From assembly GCA_018881555.1 (NCBI GenBank), contig JACAXG010000051.1:5071546-5135545 (forward strand): DNA of 64,000 nucleotides, in the 5' to 3' direction. The DNA is from Amblyornis subalaris (Eukaryota > Chordata > Aves > Passeriformes > Ptilonorhynchidae). Positions 1 to 13,295 of the stretch are shown here, piece after piece. Numbering within the stretch: the stretch's first letter is position 1; the number at the start of each line of letters is the position of its first letter. The notes below the pieces were generated by a model that worked only from the letters and a program-made list of their open reading frames with translations, was not told where the DNA came from and searched no databases. The translations under genes and the position numbers were made by a program.

Positions 1-69
1 GCTTAAAGACACAGGGTTAATACTTTTCATTAAGCAGGCAATTGGGATATATATAGCATCATAAAGTCA

Positions 70-230
70 CTCCATGACAAGGTGCTTCATCTCTCTGATC
101 ATCTTTGTGGCCTCCTCTGGACTAACTCCAGCTGGCCCGTGTCCTGCTCCTGTTGGGGGCTCTGCAGCTGGATGAAGCAATCCAGGTGGGGTCTCACAAG
201 ACTGAGTTAGAGGGAGATAGTGACATCTCT
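70..230 (-). mobile_element. CR1 LINE fragment, antisense, internal part of the 3' half
   Basis: On the minus strand this resembles the part of CR1 that encodes the end of ORF2. The plus-strand text runs through 'aaggtgcttcatc', 'tggcctcctctggact', 'ctctgcagctgg' and 'ccaggtggggtctcac' in the same order as the antisense CR1 at 50380-50510. There is no 3' tail, and the open frame is lost. It is a truncated, moderately diverged copy. The true right end is uncertain by about 20 bases. Confidence 0.75.
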
Positions 231-3200
231 ATGTTTGCTTCTCTTGTTGTATATCAATAGCCTGGGTAGCTGTGTCTTCAATGGCATCTTCTTTCTCTAC
301 AGTCTCATTTTTGTTGATCCAAAAGTTGCACTAGCATGTCAAGGTATATATATATTATGTCTCCAATGTACCTTCTGAATGACTATTTTCCAAAATAGTG
401 TTTCTATTCCTTGCCTAGAATGTTCATTCCTTGTCCTCAGATCAATTAACTTATCTTCAGCTGTTTGAAAGCATGCTTGTTTGGAGAGTAACAATTTGAC
501 TGAACAACACAGATCACTCTGTAATGGTAACCTTTCCTGTTATTTACTGCCCTGATCATCTTAATGCTAGTTATAAAATCAGACAGACAAGATTTTGTAT
601 TATTGTCTACATTCTTGATAAAGTTATTGAATAGCATTTGGCAAAGTACCAATACCTTGAGATAAGGCCTCACAAATTGATGAATTTCCATGTTTAAGAA
701 AGCATTAGTCTTTCTTATTTACATATAACACAGATTTTTAACCAAGCATCAAGAGTAACTAGGTCAAATATTATGATGAAGGTCAGATTTACAGTCCTTT
801 CTTATCAGTGGTTTGAACAAGAAGAAAAAGGTGAACGTGCACATACAATATGCTTTTTTTCTGTAGTAATATTTTCAGTTTATTTTCCCTTCACATGTTG
901 ACTAAAAATGTAGTATAATGCAGTATCAGCAATTCTCAGGTCATTTGGATTAGAGCTGACTAGCAGATCTCAAGAGGTAACAAGGAAAGTGAAATCTTTG
1001 CTGAATAAGTGTGTTTCTAGTTGGGTTCTGGGTTGACCAGAAATAGAGTTGATATCAATCAACATTCATCTAAATGAGCCAGAATTACATATGAAAAAAA
1101 CAAAATATGGTAAGATCTGTGAGGGATTGAAAAATCAGAAGTATGAAGGATGATGATTAAGCAAGGACAGTTACAGAGTGTACAGATTGCATGGTGAAGT
1201 GGTCTATTCAACAAGTTAATTTGAATGCTATCAAATGAAAATATAGTGATGTGCTACATAGGGGAAGAACTTGCTGATTGGAAGAATAGTGAAGCCTTTG
1301 GATGCATTAAAAAAGGGACAGTAAGCAGCATGAGTAACAAAGTAGATGCTATGCCACTTGGGAGACTGATATTGGAAGAAAATTGTTCAGAGAGTATCAC
1401 CATTGTAAAAAGATTTCACAAAGCTTTAAAACTTCATGAGGTACAAGAAATAAAAATGAGATGCAGTAAGATAGCGTGACTTGTTTCATATAGTGTATTA
1501 ATCCATTAATCCATGAGTAAAACTGAGTAAAACAGTAGGTTGTGAAATTGCTATTTTGTAGCACTTTTACAGTCCAAACTTCTCTCAATTTTTCTGTCTG
1601 TCTTCCCGTTTTCAGATAGCTCAGAATCAAGCATGGACTACTAGAAGATAAAGAAGGACCAAAGGAGGCTCTAATGTTGATACCTGACTCTTATTGGTTC
1701 TTGCACATCAATTCTAAATATCTTTCCGGGATTTAAAGTTTTAAAGCAGGTGTCTTTATATTGCTGTAACTGAGATCACTGACTTATTTCTAATTCATTG
1801 AGAGATCATTCTCAGGTATACAGAACGTCACTTGCAACTCTACTGTAATAGGTTAATCTCCCAAACTGAGAGTGATTGCTGCTAGAATTGAAATCTCCTA
1901 AACCAAATTTTCTGTATGCAGGTGATCTCATAGGTGAATGCATCAAGCGGAATTAAATTCTTTTGCATGTCATGGTAAGTGTGAGACGTATGTATACAAT
2001 TTAACTTTCCCTTTTTTGTCTACTCATTGCATTTCTGCAGATTTAGTATATGTATGTATAGGCTCTAAATCTCTCATTTCTTTTCCATTCTATATGCTTG
2101 CGCTTATTAATGTAATAATTCTGGTTTTGAAGTACTTTTGACAATCTCCTTTTTACAGTTTTGAACAGTCTTTTTAAGAAAGACAGCCTTATAAAAGTCT
2201 CATCCCCTGTTAATTTAGTTTACCATAGGGTTAAACCCAGTTGACCAGGTACTATCTCCGTAAATCTAATTAACTGTTTGGGCCTTTTTCTATGTCTGTG
2301 CCTCTGTAGTTTCCTTCAGAAATTGTCCTGCCTGTCTCCAAATAGCTTCCTCAAAGAGACTTTCTTTAAAAGACAGCCAGAAAAAGATTAACTTGATCAT
2401 GCTCGCTAAGTATCTCAAGATTTTCTCTCACCATTCAACACCAATAACCCATGAGTCTGGGTTTTCTATCATTATCATTACACAAAAGCCATCAGGATTT
2501 AATTTCATATCTAGTACAGAAACCAGAGTGGAATTAAAAAAAAATAATCTGTTTCCTTCTGCATGGTAGCCTCATACTTAAATTAAGAAGGGGGAAAAAA
2601 GTAAACCCTTAAGGTATGGAGGTCAGTTTTGCTAGTACAGCAATTGCTATGTTAATTTCTCTCACTTAAATTGCTACCTAATGGCTCATTGGTAGTTGCA
2701 GCCCATGTTGTACAATTCATTTCATTCTGAGATGTGTTGTTAGCAGCTCAGAAGCATAATGGCTGACTGCTAAAAAAGATAAAAACTCCGGGCTCTATTC
2801 ATCCCACCTAATTTGTTTGCAATAGCATTTGTCTAAGGATTTTTAATCTACATAATCATGTACTTGGGTTAAAAGACCCACCCTCACACAAAAAAGACCC
2901 AGAATATTATCAGGGCATGATTCACCTTATCCTAGCCGTAAAGTGACAAGTTGCTGATGATCCAGATCCAGGGTTTATATAAAAATGAAGGCTGACCATG
3001 AACACCTGAGAAGAACTTCATATTCCTAATGATAAAATTCCTCTCGTCAGACATAAATATCCACAATGCACCTGCTTTTGTCAGTCCACTTTGCAGTCAG
3101 TGAACAACAATAAGCATGTCAAGGACATAAGTTCTTTTCTTCTGAGGTAGGCAGGTAGGTAAGAAGGTAAAAATAGTCAGGTGAATTTCTGTAGATGGCT

Positions 3201-4208
3201 AAAATAAAGATGAGATAAATTATACCCCATTTGTTCTATAGATCATATAGACCTATCTTTGAAAAGCTGCAGCTGTGTTTATAACATTTGTAGAATTTTC
3301 TGCTGAAACTTTATAGNGTTGCATCATTATGAAAAATAGACACAACAAGCATTCAGACTTCAATTCCATGCTGGAGTTCAGTCCGTCTCAATGCAATTAT
3401 TCATGTTAGTAGAGGCCATTGCAATTGCCACATTTTAAATAAAAATTCTGTAAAGACATGTCCAGTCTTCATGATTTATATAATTCACAAAAAAAATAAT
3501 TTAAAAAGCCAGTTTAGAAAATCTCTCCAGTAGCTGCTTTGCAAGGAGGATTTTGTTTTTTATTTGACATTATTTCTTCAGGTGATAGAACAGTTTAGTG
3601 CACTATTTGCTATTCCCAAAACACCCGACTGTAATCAGACATTCATTCTTTAAATATTGCAACAGTGTATTGTGCTTTTTAAAACTTCATATTAGCAAAA
3701 ATCTGTTACAGCTCACACTTACTATCTAATTCCTCCATATCTCCTGTAGTGCCTGGTTCATTTTGATGCTTCTTTTTCGATTGCTATCTGGCTTTTCAGC
3801 AGAATTACAGACAGGAGTTAGTTCAATGCTTACTACATTTTTCTTCTACCAAATAAAAATAATTAGGTAATACATGGGGGAACGTTTGAATTTTTTTTTT
3901 TTCTCATGTATTTACTGAACTTGCTACAAACACTGTGAATTTTATGATTGATCACTGGAATGGTACTTGACTGGTGAAGAAAAAGAAAGAGAAAAACACG
4001 AAAAAAAAAAAAAGAGTGAACTTCCTATCCTGCATCACTGGTTATAGTTTCGTACCCCTATGTTACCTTGAAACAGTATGTCAGCTCTGAAGGAATATAT
4101 TAAGCTCCATAATCTAGACTCTGATACATGAATGCATCTTCTTCTAATATTAAAGGGAGCTATGAAACTAAGCCAGAAAAAGGTCTTTTTTTAAAAATAT
4201 GGTCTCTC
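231..4208. other. AT-rich intergenic or intronic DNA, no gene seen
   Basis: No exon-like frame, RNA gene or recognisable transposon was found. Open frames here are under 90 codons and lack any family signature. The stretch around 2700-2960 has more balanced composition and few homopolymers, as conserved non-coding DNA often does, but this cannot be tested without alignment. There is one N at 3317. Confidence 0.6.
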
Positions 4209-4230
4209 TTTCTTCTTCTTCTTCTTCTTC
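4209..4230. repeat. (TTC)n microsatellite, about seven units
   Basis: A short run of TTC/CTT triplets lies directly before a TGATCATTATGATGATGG stretch. The run gives a poly-leucine string in one plus-strand frame, which is therefore not evidence of a protein. Confidence 0.9.
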
Positions 4231-4789
4231 TGATCATTATGATGATGGTAAATTACAGAATTCTAACATACTCCAGCTCTAACATCTACTGTACATATTT
4301 TATAATGGAATAATAAATCCAGTTTGTTCATAGATAAATCAATATTAGGTCCCTTCTAGGGGTAAAGTGTTCCTGCTGGTGAGAAAAAAAAATGTACAAA
4401 AAGTAAAAAAAAAAAAAGGATTGAGAGGCAGCTAAATCTAGCAAGAGCTAAGAAAAGAACTAGTCATTTTCCAGCTTGGCATCTCCATACTCAGTGCCAA
4501 TATGCAATATCTACAATTCTGAAACAAACTAACAAAAAATTAATCTTGTAGTTCAGTTTGCCTAGGGTAATAGTGTGAAGTTTTCCAGCTAAACATATAT
4601 TTTTTTTGAAAACAACATCAATAATGATTCATGTGCTATAATGTACTACGATAAACAGTTCAGATTTTGCCAATGGCTTCTATCTCAAAACACACAGAAG
4701 TTTAACCAAATATTCTTGCCCAATTTTTGGACAAGCTTTACTCTGCCTCAAGATCCACATTACCATGCAAGAACAACTTTACTCATCCC

Positions 4790-5062
4790 CAGGGAGGTGC
4801 CTGATGCCCAGGACTGGGCCGGCCCTGCTGCTCCCACCGCTGCCCTGCTCCTGACACCTAGGCAACTACTGGTTCTTGCTGCACCCTGATACCTCCTTTG
4901 CTAGACCTAAATCTCATTCTTCTGCTGAAAGGGATCCTTATGCTGTTCATGAACCTGCACCCTGAAGTTCTCCCTTCCCTCTGACCTTGCCTTGTCCCTT
5001 CACATTTACTTCGTTGCTGCCTCATGATCCATTCAACTTTGCAATCCCCAGCCTCTGGTGGT
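4790..5062. other. Unexplained GC- and pyrimidine-rich patch
   Basis: Composition changes sharply from the surrounding AT-rich DNA. The patch includes 'gggccggccctgctgctccc' and long C/T-rich runs. It does not match the CR1 text or LTRs elsewhere in this window. Antisense there is a 71-codon frame (4858-5073) with an arginine-rich, unconvincing product. It could be an old transposon fragment, a degraded exon or simply a local GC-rich island. Confidence 0.3.
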
Positions 5063-7069
5063 TCCACTTTCAAAACAGAGTTAAATGCCTTACACTTAAA
5101 GTGCTAATTGCCTAGTAATGAAACCTTTAATCATCAGGTGATTAAAATTTTAATCACTAAAAGGCCTGTGGAAATCCACTGCATAATGCTGAAGATCAAT
5201 TTCTAAGGTTTTTTTTAACATATGCTTCCAGTGCAAATTGCCTTATGTTGTAGAGATGAACAGTGCAGTAAGTGAAATGTGAAGTTCTTCAATACATCCT
5301 GTGCTGAGAAAAAGGTTGAAAAAAATTGAAGGGTGCAGATGTAACTGTGAAATATATTTAATGTTAGATTAATTTGTAAGGGGACTTTCTTTTTAATCTT
5401 GTTTCGAAGTCACTAGGAAAAAATATGTTCTGCATTAACTTCCCAGCAACTAAAAACAGATTCATGAAATCTGCTTTTCCAATCAAATGGTAGATAAGAG
5501 CTGAAAATACAGCTTGAAAAATATCTAGAAGGAACTGTAACTGTTTTGCCATATTGAATAAGAAATAGTAGCTATTGTGCACACAAATCAAATCTCTTCA
5601 TCCTAAAATTTTGCAATGAAGTTTAGCACATGGATTCCAAATTAATGTGCTAGACAGTAATGACACTACTAGTTCAATGAGCTACAAATGAAGAAGGATT
5701 CACCAGACAGAGGAAGCCATCTGCTACAATCTACTGTATCCACTTCATCAAAAAAAGGCTATATTTGAAAAGTTCCCTACACTCACAGAGGTCTGCATGC
5801 ACCAGTTCTTGGCATTTCATAACCACCCATTAGCTGGCTCAGAGCAGTGGGAAATCCACAGTCCGACAGAATGGATTTACAAAGCTGTGTTTAGGAACAA
5901 GACAGGTATCTCTGAGGACTTACAACATTTTTTACAAAGGTATGTTTGATGATGCATTAGTCATTTGTGTTTATATTATACTGGTAGCAAGCAAATACAA
6001 AACATGCATCAGAATGGCAGCATCTGACATTGGACAACCACAAGGCAAAGGAGGAGCTACTCTGCATTTCTGAACCTCTCCAAATTCCTTGTATTTCCTT
6101 ATTCCATTATTTCATGGCTTTTCAGGCTTATAGACTGCTATTTGTTATGTTTGTCCTATTTGTCCTTTGCATTTCTAGCAAAACAAGTACTTCATGTAGT
6201 TTCTGTTGCCATGCTATGGCTCCCTGGACTCACAAGCAGACCTGGCAATCCAGCTGCTTGGAGTCCTATTAAGCATAAAACAATTCAGGGTGAATATAAA
6301 GGCATGTAAGGGACATACTGGCTTTGGAGGGTCACAAATAGTTTTAATGTATCAGCATACTCTTCTATCACTTCTGTATTGTTTAAAGCATTTTCAGTCT
6401 TTCAGATGAAGTGCATGATGATGATTCTTTACCTCTCTGATAATACAGATATATCGGGATATAGAAAGGAATTAATGGACCTGAAAAATATGGTTTGTTA
6501 TGATCAATGGGCAGGTTTGTGGAGACAAATATTCAAAACCTACAAGGCACAGCCTCACACATCTCAAAAATAGCTGTAGAGATTCACCTTAAACTAATTC
6601 TGAAAAGCAATTAAAGGACATACCTTTCGTCTGTAAGAAACAGAGTAATTTTAAAACTGAAATAACCAGTGAAATGAGTTACATGTAAATTTGTGCTACA
6701 GTTTAGTTCATTCTTAGCCCCCCAAATTATTTTAAATTGGAAAGAGAAAAACACTCAAATACAAGCAAACAATGTTTTTTTCATTTGCAATAGTCTGGTA
6801 TTGAAGGTAATATAGGTAATGCTGCCTAATTTACAACTGCTTGTATATTTGCCTTGACATTATCTTCATATATTAATTGTTTATCAGTGATTGGAGACAT
6901 CTCCTGAATGAAAGGTATTATATAACTAAATTCCATTCTATTCTGGTCCATTTGTAAAGGTCAACTCAGCAACGAATCAATGCAGTACTAGAAGGGGGCA
7001 GTTCTCTTGAGACTGGAGATATCAAAAGGGCTGACAAACTGGAGTTTTGCAAAATCAATTCAATACAAG
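5063..7069. other. AT-rich DNA, nothing recognised
   Basis: I read both strands and found no exon, repeat family or RNA gene. Short open frames at 5364-5591 and 6030-6573 are rich in F, L, I and Y, as translations of AT-rich DNA usually are. Confidence 0.55.
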
Positions 7070-7195
7070 AGACACGTGGAAAATCCAGGCCTCCTACGCT
7101 GAGCTGATTGTATTGCATTGATATCAAGGGAGTTGAAGCTGCTTACACCAGGTTTGAATTAGACTCAACGCAACAGTTGTCTGGGATACAAATTC
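7070..7195. repeat. Possible ancient dispersed repeat remnant
   Basis: Around 7118-7160 the text 'gatatcaagggagttgaagc' followed by 'tgcttacaccaggt' resembles an old interspersed motif of the form 'ttcaatggagtt...gatttacaccag' that I recall from amniote genomes. The family name is not certain. A second possible piece of the same kind is at 10055-10108. The match is short, so this is tentative. Confidence 0.3.
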
Positions 7196-10054
7196 CTCCA
7201 AATAAATGGAGTTATACCAAGGATCAGTCTGGCCACATTGTTTAGAATTTAAGGCTACTTGCCTGATTGTTTTTGTCACAACTGCTGAGAGTCATAGACT
7301 GCAATATAATAGGACCTCACTCTTCGTGGGTCTGGTCAGAGAATTTTCACTTCCAGGACCTTCTTTGTTTTATTTTTTGGAAATCCCCAGGGTTAAGTCC
7401 TTTGAAGAACAGGTCAGTATTCTAAATTGTTGTCTCACTTATGATCTGCTTACTCTTACTAGATCAGTTTCAAAGCAATAAGCTGACATATCAAGATAAA
7501 TATCTTCTTTCCTAAGAAACACCATATGAAAAGATACCGTTACATGATCATTCTATAAAATAATATGTATTGGAGGTTAAGGACTTGTTGAGATACAGCA
7601 TTTGACATTTAGTTCCTTGAAACACTAGGTATAAAAAGTGTATCTGGTACTTATGTCTGAGGCCTCTAATAATTACATTTATTTATGATTTTCTTTATCA
7701 AATTTCTTCAGCTTGCTTACAAAGCCAAGCTCTATACTCTATACTAACTATGCAGCTAACACTTTAGCTCCTCTTTTTCATTTTGTTATAAAATTTGCTA
7801 TATAGCTTTTCTGCATTCTGATGTCTCATTATGTATGCAATGAAGGTGCAAGTACCCTGCTGCTTCTGAAACATTTGAAAATATTACACACAGATATCTC
7901 TATTATTGGAATAGCTCCCTTCATCCTCTAGAAGCACCCTTCTAAAGAGCTTTTTACTACATTTCGTATTATACTGTATTTTTATAATGGTCTAGATGTA
8001 CCCTTGGCTGATTTCTGGCTTTGCTTTTATTAAAGATTGAAGTTGTATTTAGTATGTTTGCCTTTTTTAGTTCCAGATTTTTGCTTTGCATCCCAAATAT
8101 TCTTTCTGGTTTTCATCAGCTTTAGCATGCCCTTGATTCTCCCAACCACTCTTGTTTGGTGCTATGACCTAAATTCTGCTTAAGCCCTTCCCTGTTTGAG
8201 AAAACTGTGTTGTTTGCAAATTTTTTTTTCTCATCACATGGCTGTCATAGATTTATTTAGAAGTATGTGTATATCACTGTTTGTGAAGTAATTTCACTTG
8301 TTCATGAAATTCTGATATAAATGTAATATTCTTTTTTTTTTTTTTCCTGAGGTCATGGCATTCTTTTCTCCTTCATCTTTTTTGTCTCCCTTGCTCTTTA
8401 CACTGCTTTAGATTGTCCCTCCTGAGGATCTTGTTTATTAGTGCCAGCTATGTTATCTTGATTTTAATCACACTGCACTTATCTAGTAGTTCCTGATTTC
8501 TGACTGAACCAGGAGCTCCCATCAGTAATTTCATTCCTTTCCCCCGATGCACACTTCCTTCTGCTTTATGGGCATTGACAAAATGCTGGGCAATCAGACC
8601 TTTTACCAGCCAGACTTCAAGCTGCAAATACCTAATCTAACTTTAATGGTTGAAGTGTGTGTGTAGGGGGTGACTGAAATGGTTTTGTTTTTCCAATCCA
8701 TCGCTATCTTAGTTACTCAGCAAGGCTCTTAAGGCACTACCAGACTGTCACCTGAGAGAAAGCTGGGTCGATACTCAGGTTTACAAAATGTGCAACTTGA
8801 CAATATTAAGTATATTTAGTATTGGGTGATTTTCTGCAGAAAAAATGAGTGGTTAAAAGAAATGGCCTATTATGTTGAAGGTATAAATGAACATCTGAAA
8901 CTGACATTGTCAAAAAATCTAATTCTTATTTCTTGATCATTCCTTAGAAATGTGAACAAGGCCAACCCCCCAAAAAAATCTGAAAAATGTTTTTGATTTC
9001 TAACACGATTTTAGTAGCAGCTACTTGTAATGATGTGCAAATCACCTTCCATTTCAGTCCCAACCAAATATTCAGCCTTACCAGAGCTTACATAATTGAA
9101 GGTATTTATTGTTTTTGTGTATGATACTACCATTCTAGTGTCATCTGAAGTGACATAGACCAGAACCAATTAGATAGACATAAAAGAGTGTCTGAAATCC
9201 TATCCTTATTCTAGAAAAAAAGGCAAGGGTCTTCTTATTTTTTAAATAAGGATTTCCTTATTTATTTGAGCAAGCTATTCTACTTCACCATAGTCAGTTT
9301 CTGCAACGATCATCATAAAATGTAAGTGCAAATAGACATCACAGTTATATGCTATCATAAGTATGGGAAATAATATAGGAAATTTGCTACTGTATGGCTT
9401 TTTACGTGAAATATTATACTGCAGCAAAGGTTATTTTCTTTTTCAACTTTACCATGCATTTCTGGCTATTATGCATCTGTCAAACAACAGCAATTCTGAA
9501 TGCACTAGGATATATGAAACAAAACTTCATGTAATTATAAAGAAAGAAGCTTTTGCATACAGGGAAGAGCTTCCCGTTTCTGAGGGAAGGTGAAGAGCTG
9601 GCACATTCATCTCTAACCTTAACAATAATTTGAAAGGCAGAAAAGGAAACTATAATTTCTGTAGTGAAAGATATATTATACAGAAGCCATTCAGAAGCAC
9701 AGGCAGAGCAATGTTATGGTGATCTGCAGTTGTGGTGAGGGCTCTTGGCCCTCAGAGCATACTGCCAGCTGCTTATGCAAATTATCAGGCGTATTTCTCA
9801 TACCTGTGGGTATCCTCCCTTATAATCTGTCTGTACCAACTAAAACCATATTCTCCAGGTACTCTGACACACAGCACTGTGGGAAACGCACATATGCTTC
9901 TATCATCAGTTAGCAGGGAAATTTTAATGCATATGTATCAACCGTCCACTGCTAATTCAGGTGCAAGTCAGAATGTAAAAAAAATTAATTAGGCTTGGAG
10001 GAAGACTTTGTTTTGATCTTAGTTCGATACAAATCAGAAATAATTCAGCTGAAG
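7196..10054. other. AT-rich DNA with homopolymer runs, no gene
   Basis: There is a T run at 8332-8345 and pyrimidine-rich text at 7980-8560 that may be an unrecognised, highly decayed retroelement. An octamer ATGCAAAT occurs at 9775-9782. The open frames (7206-7481, 9363-9593, 9716-9992) have no domain signature. Confidence 0.5.
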
Positions 10055-10108
10055 CCAGCAGAGTCAGCCTTGTACTGACTCAGTGTGAGATCAGGCCCAG
10101 GTCCATGG
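10055..10108. repeat. Possible ancient dispersed repeat remnant, second copy
   Basis: The text 'tactgactcagtgtgagatc' followed by 'aggcccag' resembles the 'ttacaccagtgtgagatcagg' class of old amniote interspersed repeat. It is short and diverged, so the assignment is a guess from motif memory rather than a demonstrated alignment. Confidence 0.25.
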
Positions 10109-10427
10109 TGTCTGCAACAAAAGTTTTTATTTTTGCCTAGCTGAGTTTATAGAAGCACTCAATATTCTTGGTTTCCTTGTCCAGAGAATAGGGATTTCAT
10201 TACCTGAAAGCGGCAACTGCAAAGATTTTAAAAGCTATCACTGGATATTTGTAGAATCACACATTTGTCTCCTTTACATTATCTTAGCTACTGATTAATA
10301 CATATCATGTTATATAAAGGAGTCACCAAGGGGAGCTCTGAATGGAGTTTTCCTGTGCCAGCATCTCTGCTGAAGTTGGTACGATTATGTTTGCAGAAAA
10401 TGCAGCCTTTTCTTCTTTATTTGTCTC

Positions 10428-10454
10428 TTTTTTTTCTTTTTTTTTTTTTTTTTT
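10428..10454 (+). repeat. Poly(T) tract, one interruption
   Basis: About 26 T residues with a single C. It produces phenylalanine runs in two overlapping frames (10307-10594 and 10342-10530), which should not be called genes. It could be the reverse of an A-tail, but no element body is recognisable beside it. Confidence 0.85.
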
Positions 10455-10969
10455 CCTCTTCTGTATTGGGACAAATAGCCTACTCATTCAATATCAGGTA
10501 TGGAAGCACCTTTGCAATTGTCTTGTTTAGGAGACTTCAGTTTCGGTTTCCCATCCATAGAGGTGGATGTGAACTGAAGAGCTCAAAAATGTAAAACATA
10601 TACCACTAGATGATACAAGATTGGGAATCTCGTATTTCCTCTGTCGAGCATAATTACAAGACACTGTAGGTTTAATGTAGTGCAATCCCATTCACTCCCA
10701 TTTACCAGTTTGCAACCCCTGTAAAGTTTGAATTTGTATTTAGTCTCAGACAGCATTTGGTAATCTCTTTTTAGTATGTGTCAAGGTTTTGCTACTCAGT
10801 TACCACCAGGTGGTAGTATTTTAAAACGTTGCTCTTATTTTATAACAGCTACCCTGTATTATTTGGCATTTTTTCTGTGGTTTCTTGAAGAGGTTAGTAT
10901 TAAGAAGGTTGGCATGGTAACCTACTTAGTGTAGATCAAATGGTCATGTGGAGAGTTCAAGCATGAACT

Positions 10970-11100
10970 AAGATAGAGACATGGAGAGGCTTCCATCCGA
11001 GGAGAGACCGAAAAGACTAGGATTGCAGGGTGTCCCAGTTTACAGTCTCATAATACAAGAAAAAGAGATTTCACTATGAGGAAAATGCAGCAGAAGAAAG
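10970..11100 (+). mobile_element. Old CR1/L2-like LINE fragment, sense
   Basis: The text 'ggagaggcttccatccgagg' followed by 'agagaccgaaaagactagg' follows the ORF2 end of old CR1-like LINEs, which encodes an 'RLPYEERLKRLGL'-type peptide just before the LFSLEKRR motif. Similarity fades after about 11030. No 3' tail is present. The length and family are uncertain, but the motif order supports a LINE origin. Confidence 0.45.
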
Positions 11101-12819
11101 TCGAGGAAAAAGAAAGTTTGTCTTTCTTTTAACATGATATTGACAGAAGTCATTTTATTCAACTTGGTAAATCTACTTTTCAACATTACTGAGTATATCT
11201 ACACAGTATATAAAATACATTACAATAGAGATATACTTTGGTACTTCAAGGCAGAATTTTAACCATTAAACCCCTTCATAAGTAACTTTGCAAAATTCCT
11301 TGCATCTGCCCTTGAAACCTTGGTGGGTTTTTTTACACAGATTGAGAGAAAGTATGGGATTTGATAAAACTCTTACAAATTTTTTTTATGCCCACTGGAA
11401 AGGTTTTGCATTGGTGGCTGATGAGAAGAGATAGAAAGTTATTTCCAACCACTACACTGCTGACTGTTCAGCTTATGTTTTAGTTTATGTTTGATGTTTT
11501 CTCCTCCTGCCTACACTGTGATCCCAGAGTATAATAAAGCTTTAGTAATGAAAGAATAATGAACCAGAACTGTAACTAGAAATTTTTGCTACTTGGAACA
11601 CCTTTCCCATCAGCTCTTTCTTGCTTTACTCTAATTGCATTTTATCAATTCTGGCACTCCAACCCCTTTTTTTTGCTGCCGCTTAGGTACCCTTTTCTTC
11701 TGTGTTTTGCTCTTGTTCTTAACATATTCCCGTGGCAGTACAGCCATGCTGAGACAGAAGCCATTTAGATAACAAAGGATGAAATGCAGGCCTCAAGTAA
11801 GGAAGTAGAATTCTGAGAGTAATAGAAAATCAAAATACATAATTTACATAGGATGTGCAGCAGGCAGTAGTAGTGCAAGCATCACTACAGACTCTACAGC
11901 CTTGGAGAGTAGATCGTGTTGTGACTTGTTGGAACGCTTCAGATGAGTGCATTGCAACTTGAGCAATAATTATTTTTATTGGTAGACACAGTGGTATTCT
12001 TATCTGAGAGGATATATTCAAACACAAATAAGTAATTACATTTAGCTAAATCTCTCTTAAATCTATTGAATGTTACTTCTTTTGGCAAAGAAATAGGATA
12101 GAAACTACCAATGTGCTTTGGCTTTTTTTTTTTTTTTTGTATTCTTTCTGTAAGGATAATCTCCTCCAGTTTTGAAGACAGCTATCGAGTTATTTCCAGG
12201 AATTAGCTGGGGAAGAAAAAATGCTGTTGAAAGAGAACTAACTGTATTTCCCAAGTACTCAGTTTCATCAGACATGCAGAGCACTACCTCTAAAGAAGTC
12301 CCCCCCCCATATTTGAACTGTTATGTAAGCTAGCAAGTATTTTGCTCCCATAGCAGAATTTTTCCTTCTTAAAAATAAAATAAGGATTTTACATGCATGC
12401 CTGTACTGCAAAGTGTTACATTTTTCTTTCTCTCCCTATCAAGAAAATTTCAGTGTTAGGAAATTTAAAATTCATTTTAAGCATTCATTAGAAAAGAGTG
12501 TAGTTCTTACTCTTCATTAGGATAAAATGGGGTCTGCCTGCTTTTACCCTTTTTTTCAGTTAGGAAGCTGAATCTTTTATCTAGTGCAGTTGAAGATCCT
12601 GCCTCCTATGTTACTCCTCCTGGACTGATGGGAATGCAAAAATTCCATCTTTAAGTCGTATTTTCTTTGCAAACTTGCGGAATCCTTAACCTTTTCTATA
12701 AAGAATCAAAAATTAGAGATTGAAGAGCATTCAACATGTGCATATACACTGAGCCTAATTTAAACTAATGTTCTAACAGCAACAAAACCACTGTAAACTC
12801 AATATTGTTTTTATTTTCA
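11101..12819. other. AT-rich DNA with T16 and C runs, no gene
   Basis: A T16 tract lies at 12123-12138 and a run of C near 12300-12308. The rest is AT-rich text without recognisable coding or repeat content. Open frames at 11586-11768 and 11830-12027 are too short and show no signature. Confidence 0.55.
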
Positions 12820-12990
12820 TGGATTCATGGAATGGTTTGCATTGGAAGGAACCTAAGGGACTATCTTGTTCCAACCCCTCTGTCATGGGCAGGGACAATT
12901 TTCACTAGGCTGGGTCTCTGGGAGAGCCCCATCTAAGGTGGCGTCGAACACTACCAGGGATGGGGCATCCACAACTTCTCTGGACAATTT
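12820..12990 (-). mobile_element. CR1 LINE 3' end, antisense, 5' truncated
   Basis: It begins on the plus strand with 'ggattcatggaatggtttgc', the complement of the CR1 3' terminal repeats. It continues through 'ttggaaggaacctaaggga', 'ccaacccctctgtcatgggc' and 'ggatggggcatccacaactt'. This is the same layout as the antisense CR1 at 49953-50120. Only the untranslated 3' end and a few ORF2 codons remain, the usual result of truncated target-primed insertion. Confidence 0.88.
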
Positions 12991-13295
12991 AAAATTTCTA
13001 TTTCGAGCAAGAAAAAATGATGACTTACACCTTTGGCTTGGAGTCTAACATCCCCTTTATCTGTTGGTGGACTTTCACATTAATTGATCATTGGATATTG
13101 AATGACACTGACAGGTGTGGGAAAACATTACTTTCTAACCCATAAGCATCATCCATATTGGGTGGTCTTAAGAGATTTCAGATATGAGTTTAAGACAGGA
13201 GATATGTCTCATTATGTAGCAGATGGTATTAAAAAAATTTAGAATTAGAATTAAGATTCAACCCCAAAAGTGCTGATTTTTCATGTTTGCACTTG
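12991..13295. other. AT-rich spacer, nothing recognised
   Basis: A short interval between a CR1 end and the LTR-like segment to its right. I see no coding or repeat signal. Confidence 0.5.

Noticed and set aside
4128..4313. Leucine-rich frame
   Set aside because: The leucine run is the (TTC)n microsatellite.
7980..8560. Pyrimidine-rich text as an antisense LINE
   Set aside because: It looked retroelement-like, but I could not match any ordered series of phrases to CR1, L2 or L3.
10307..10594. Phenylalanine-rich frames
   Set aside because: They are translations of a poly(T) tract.
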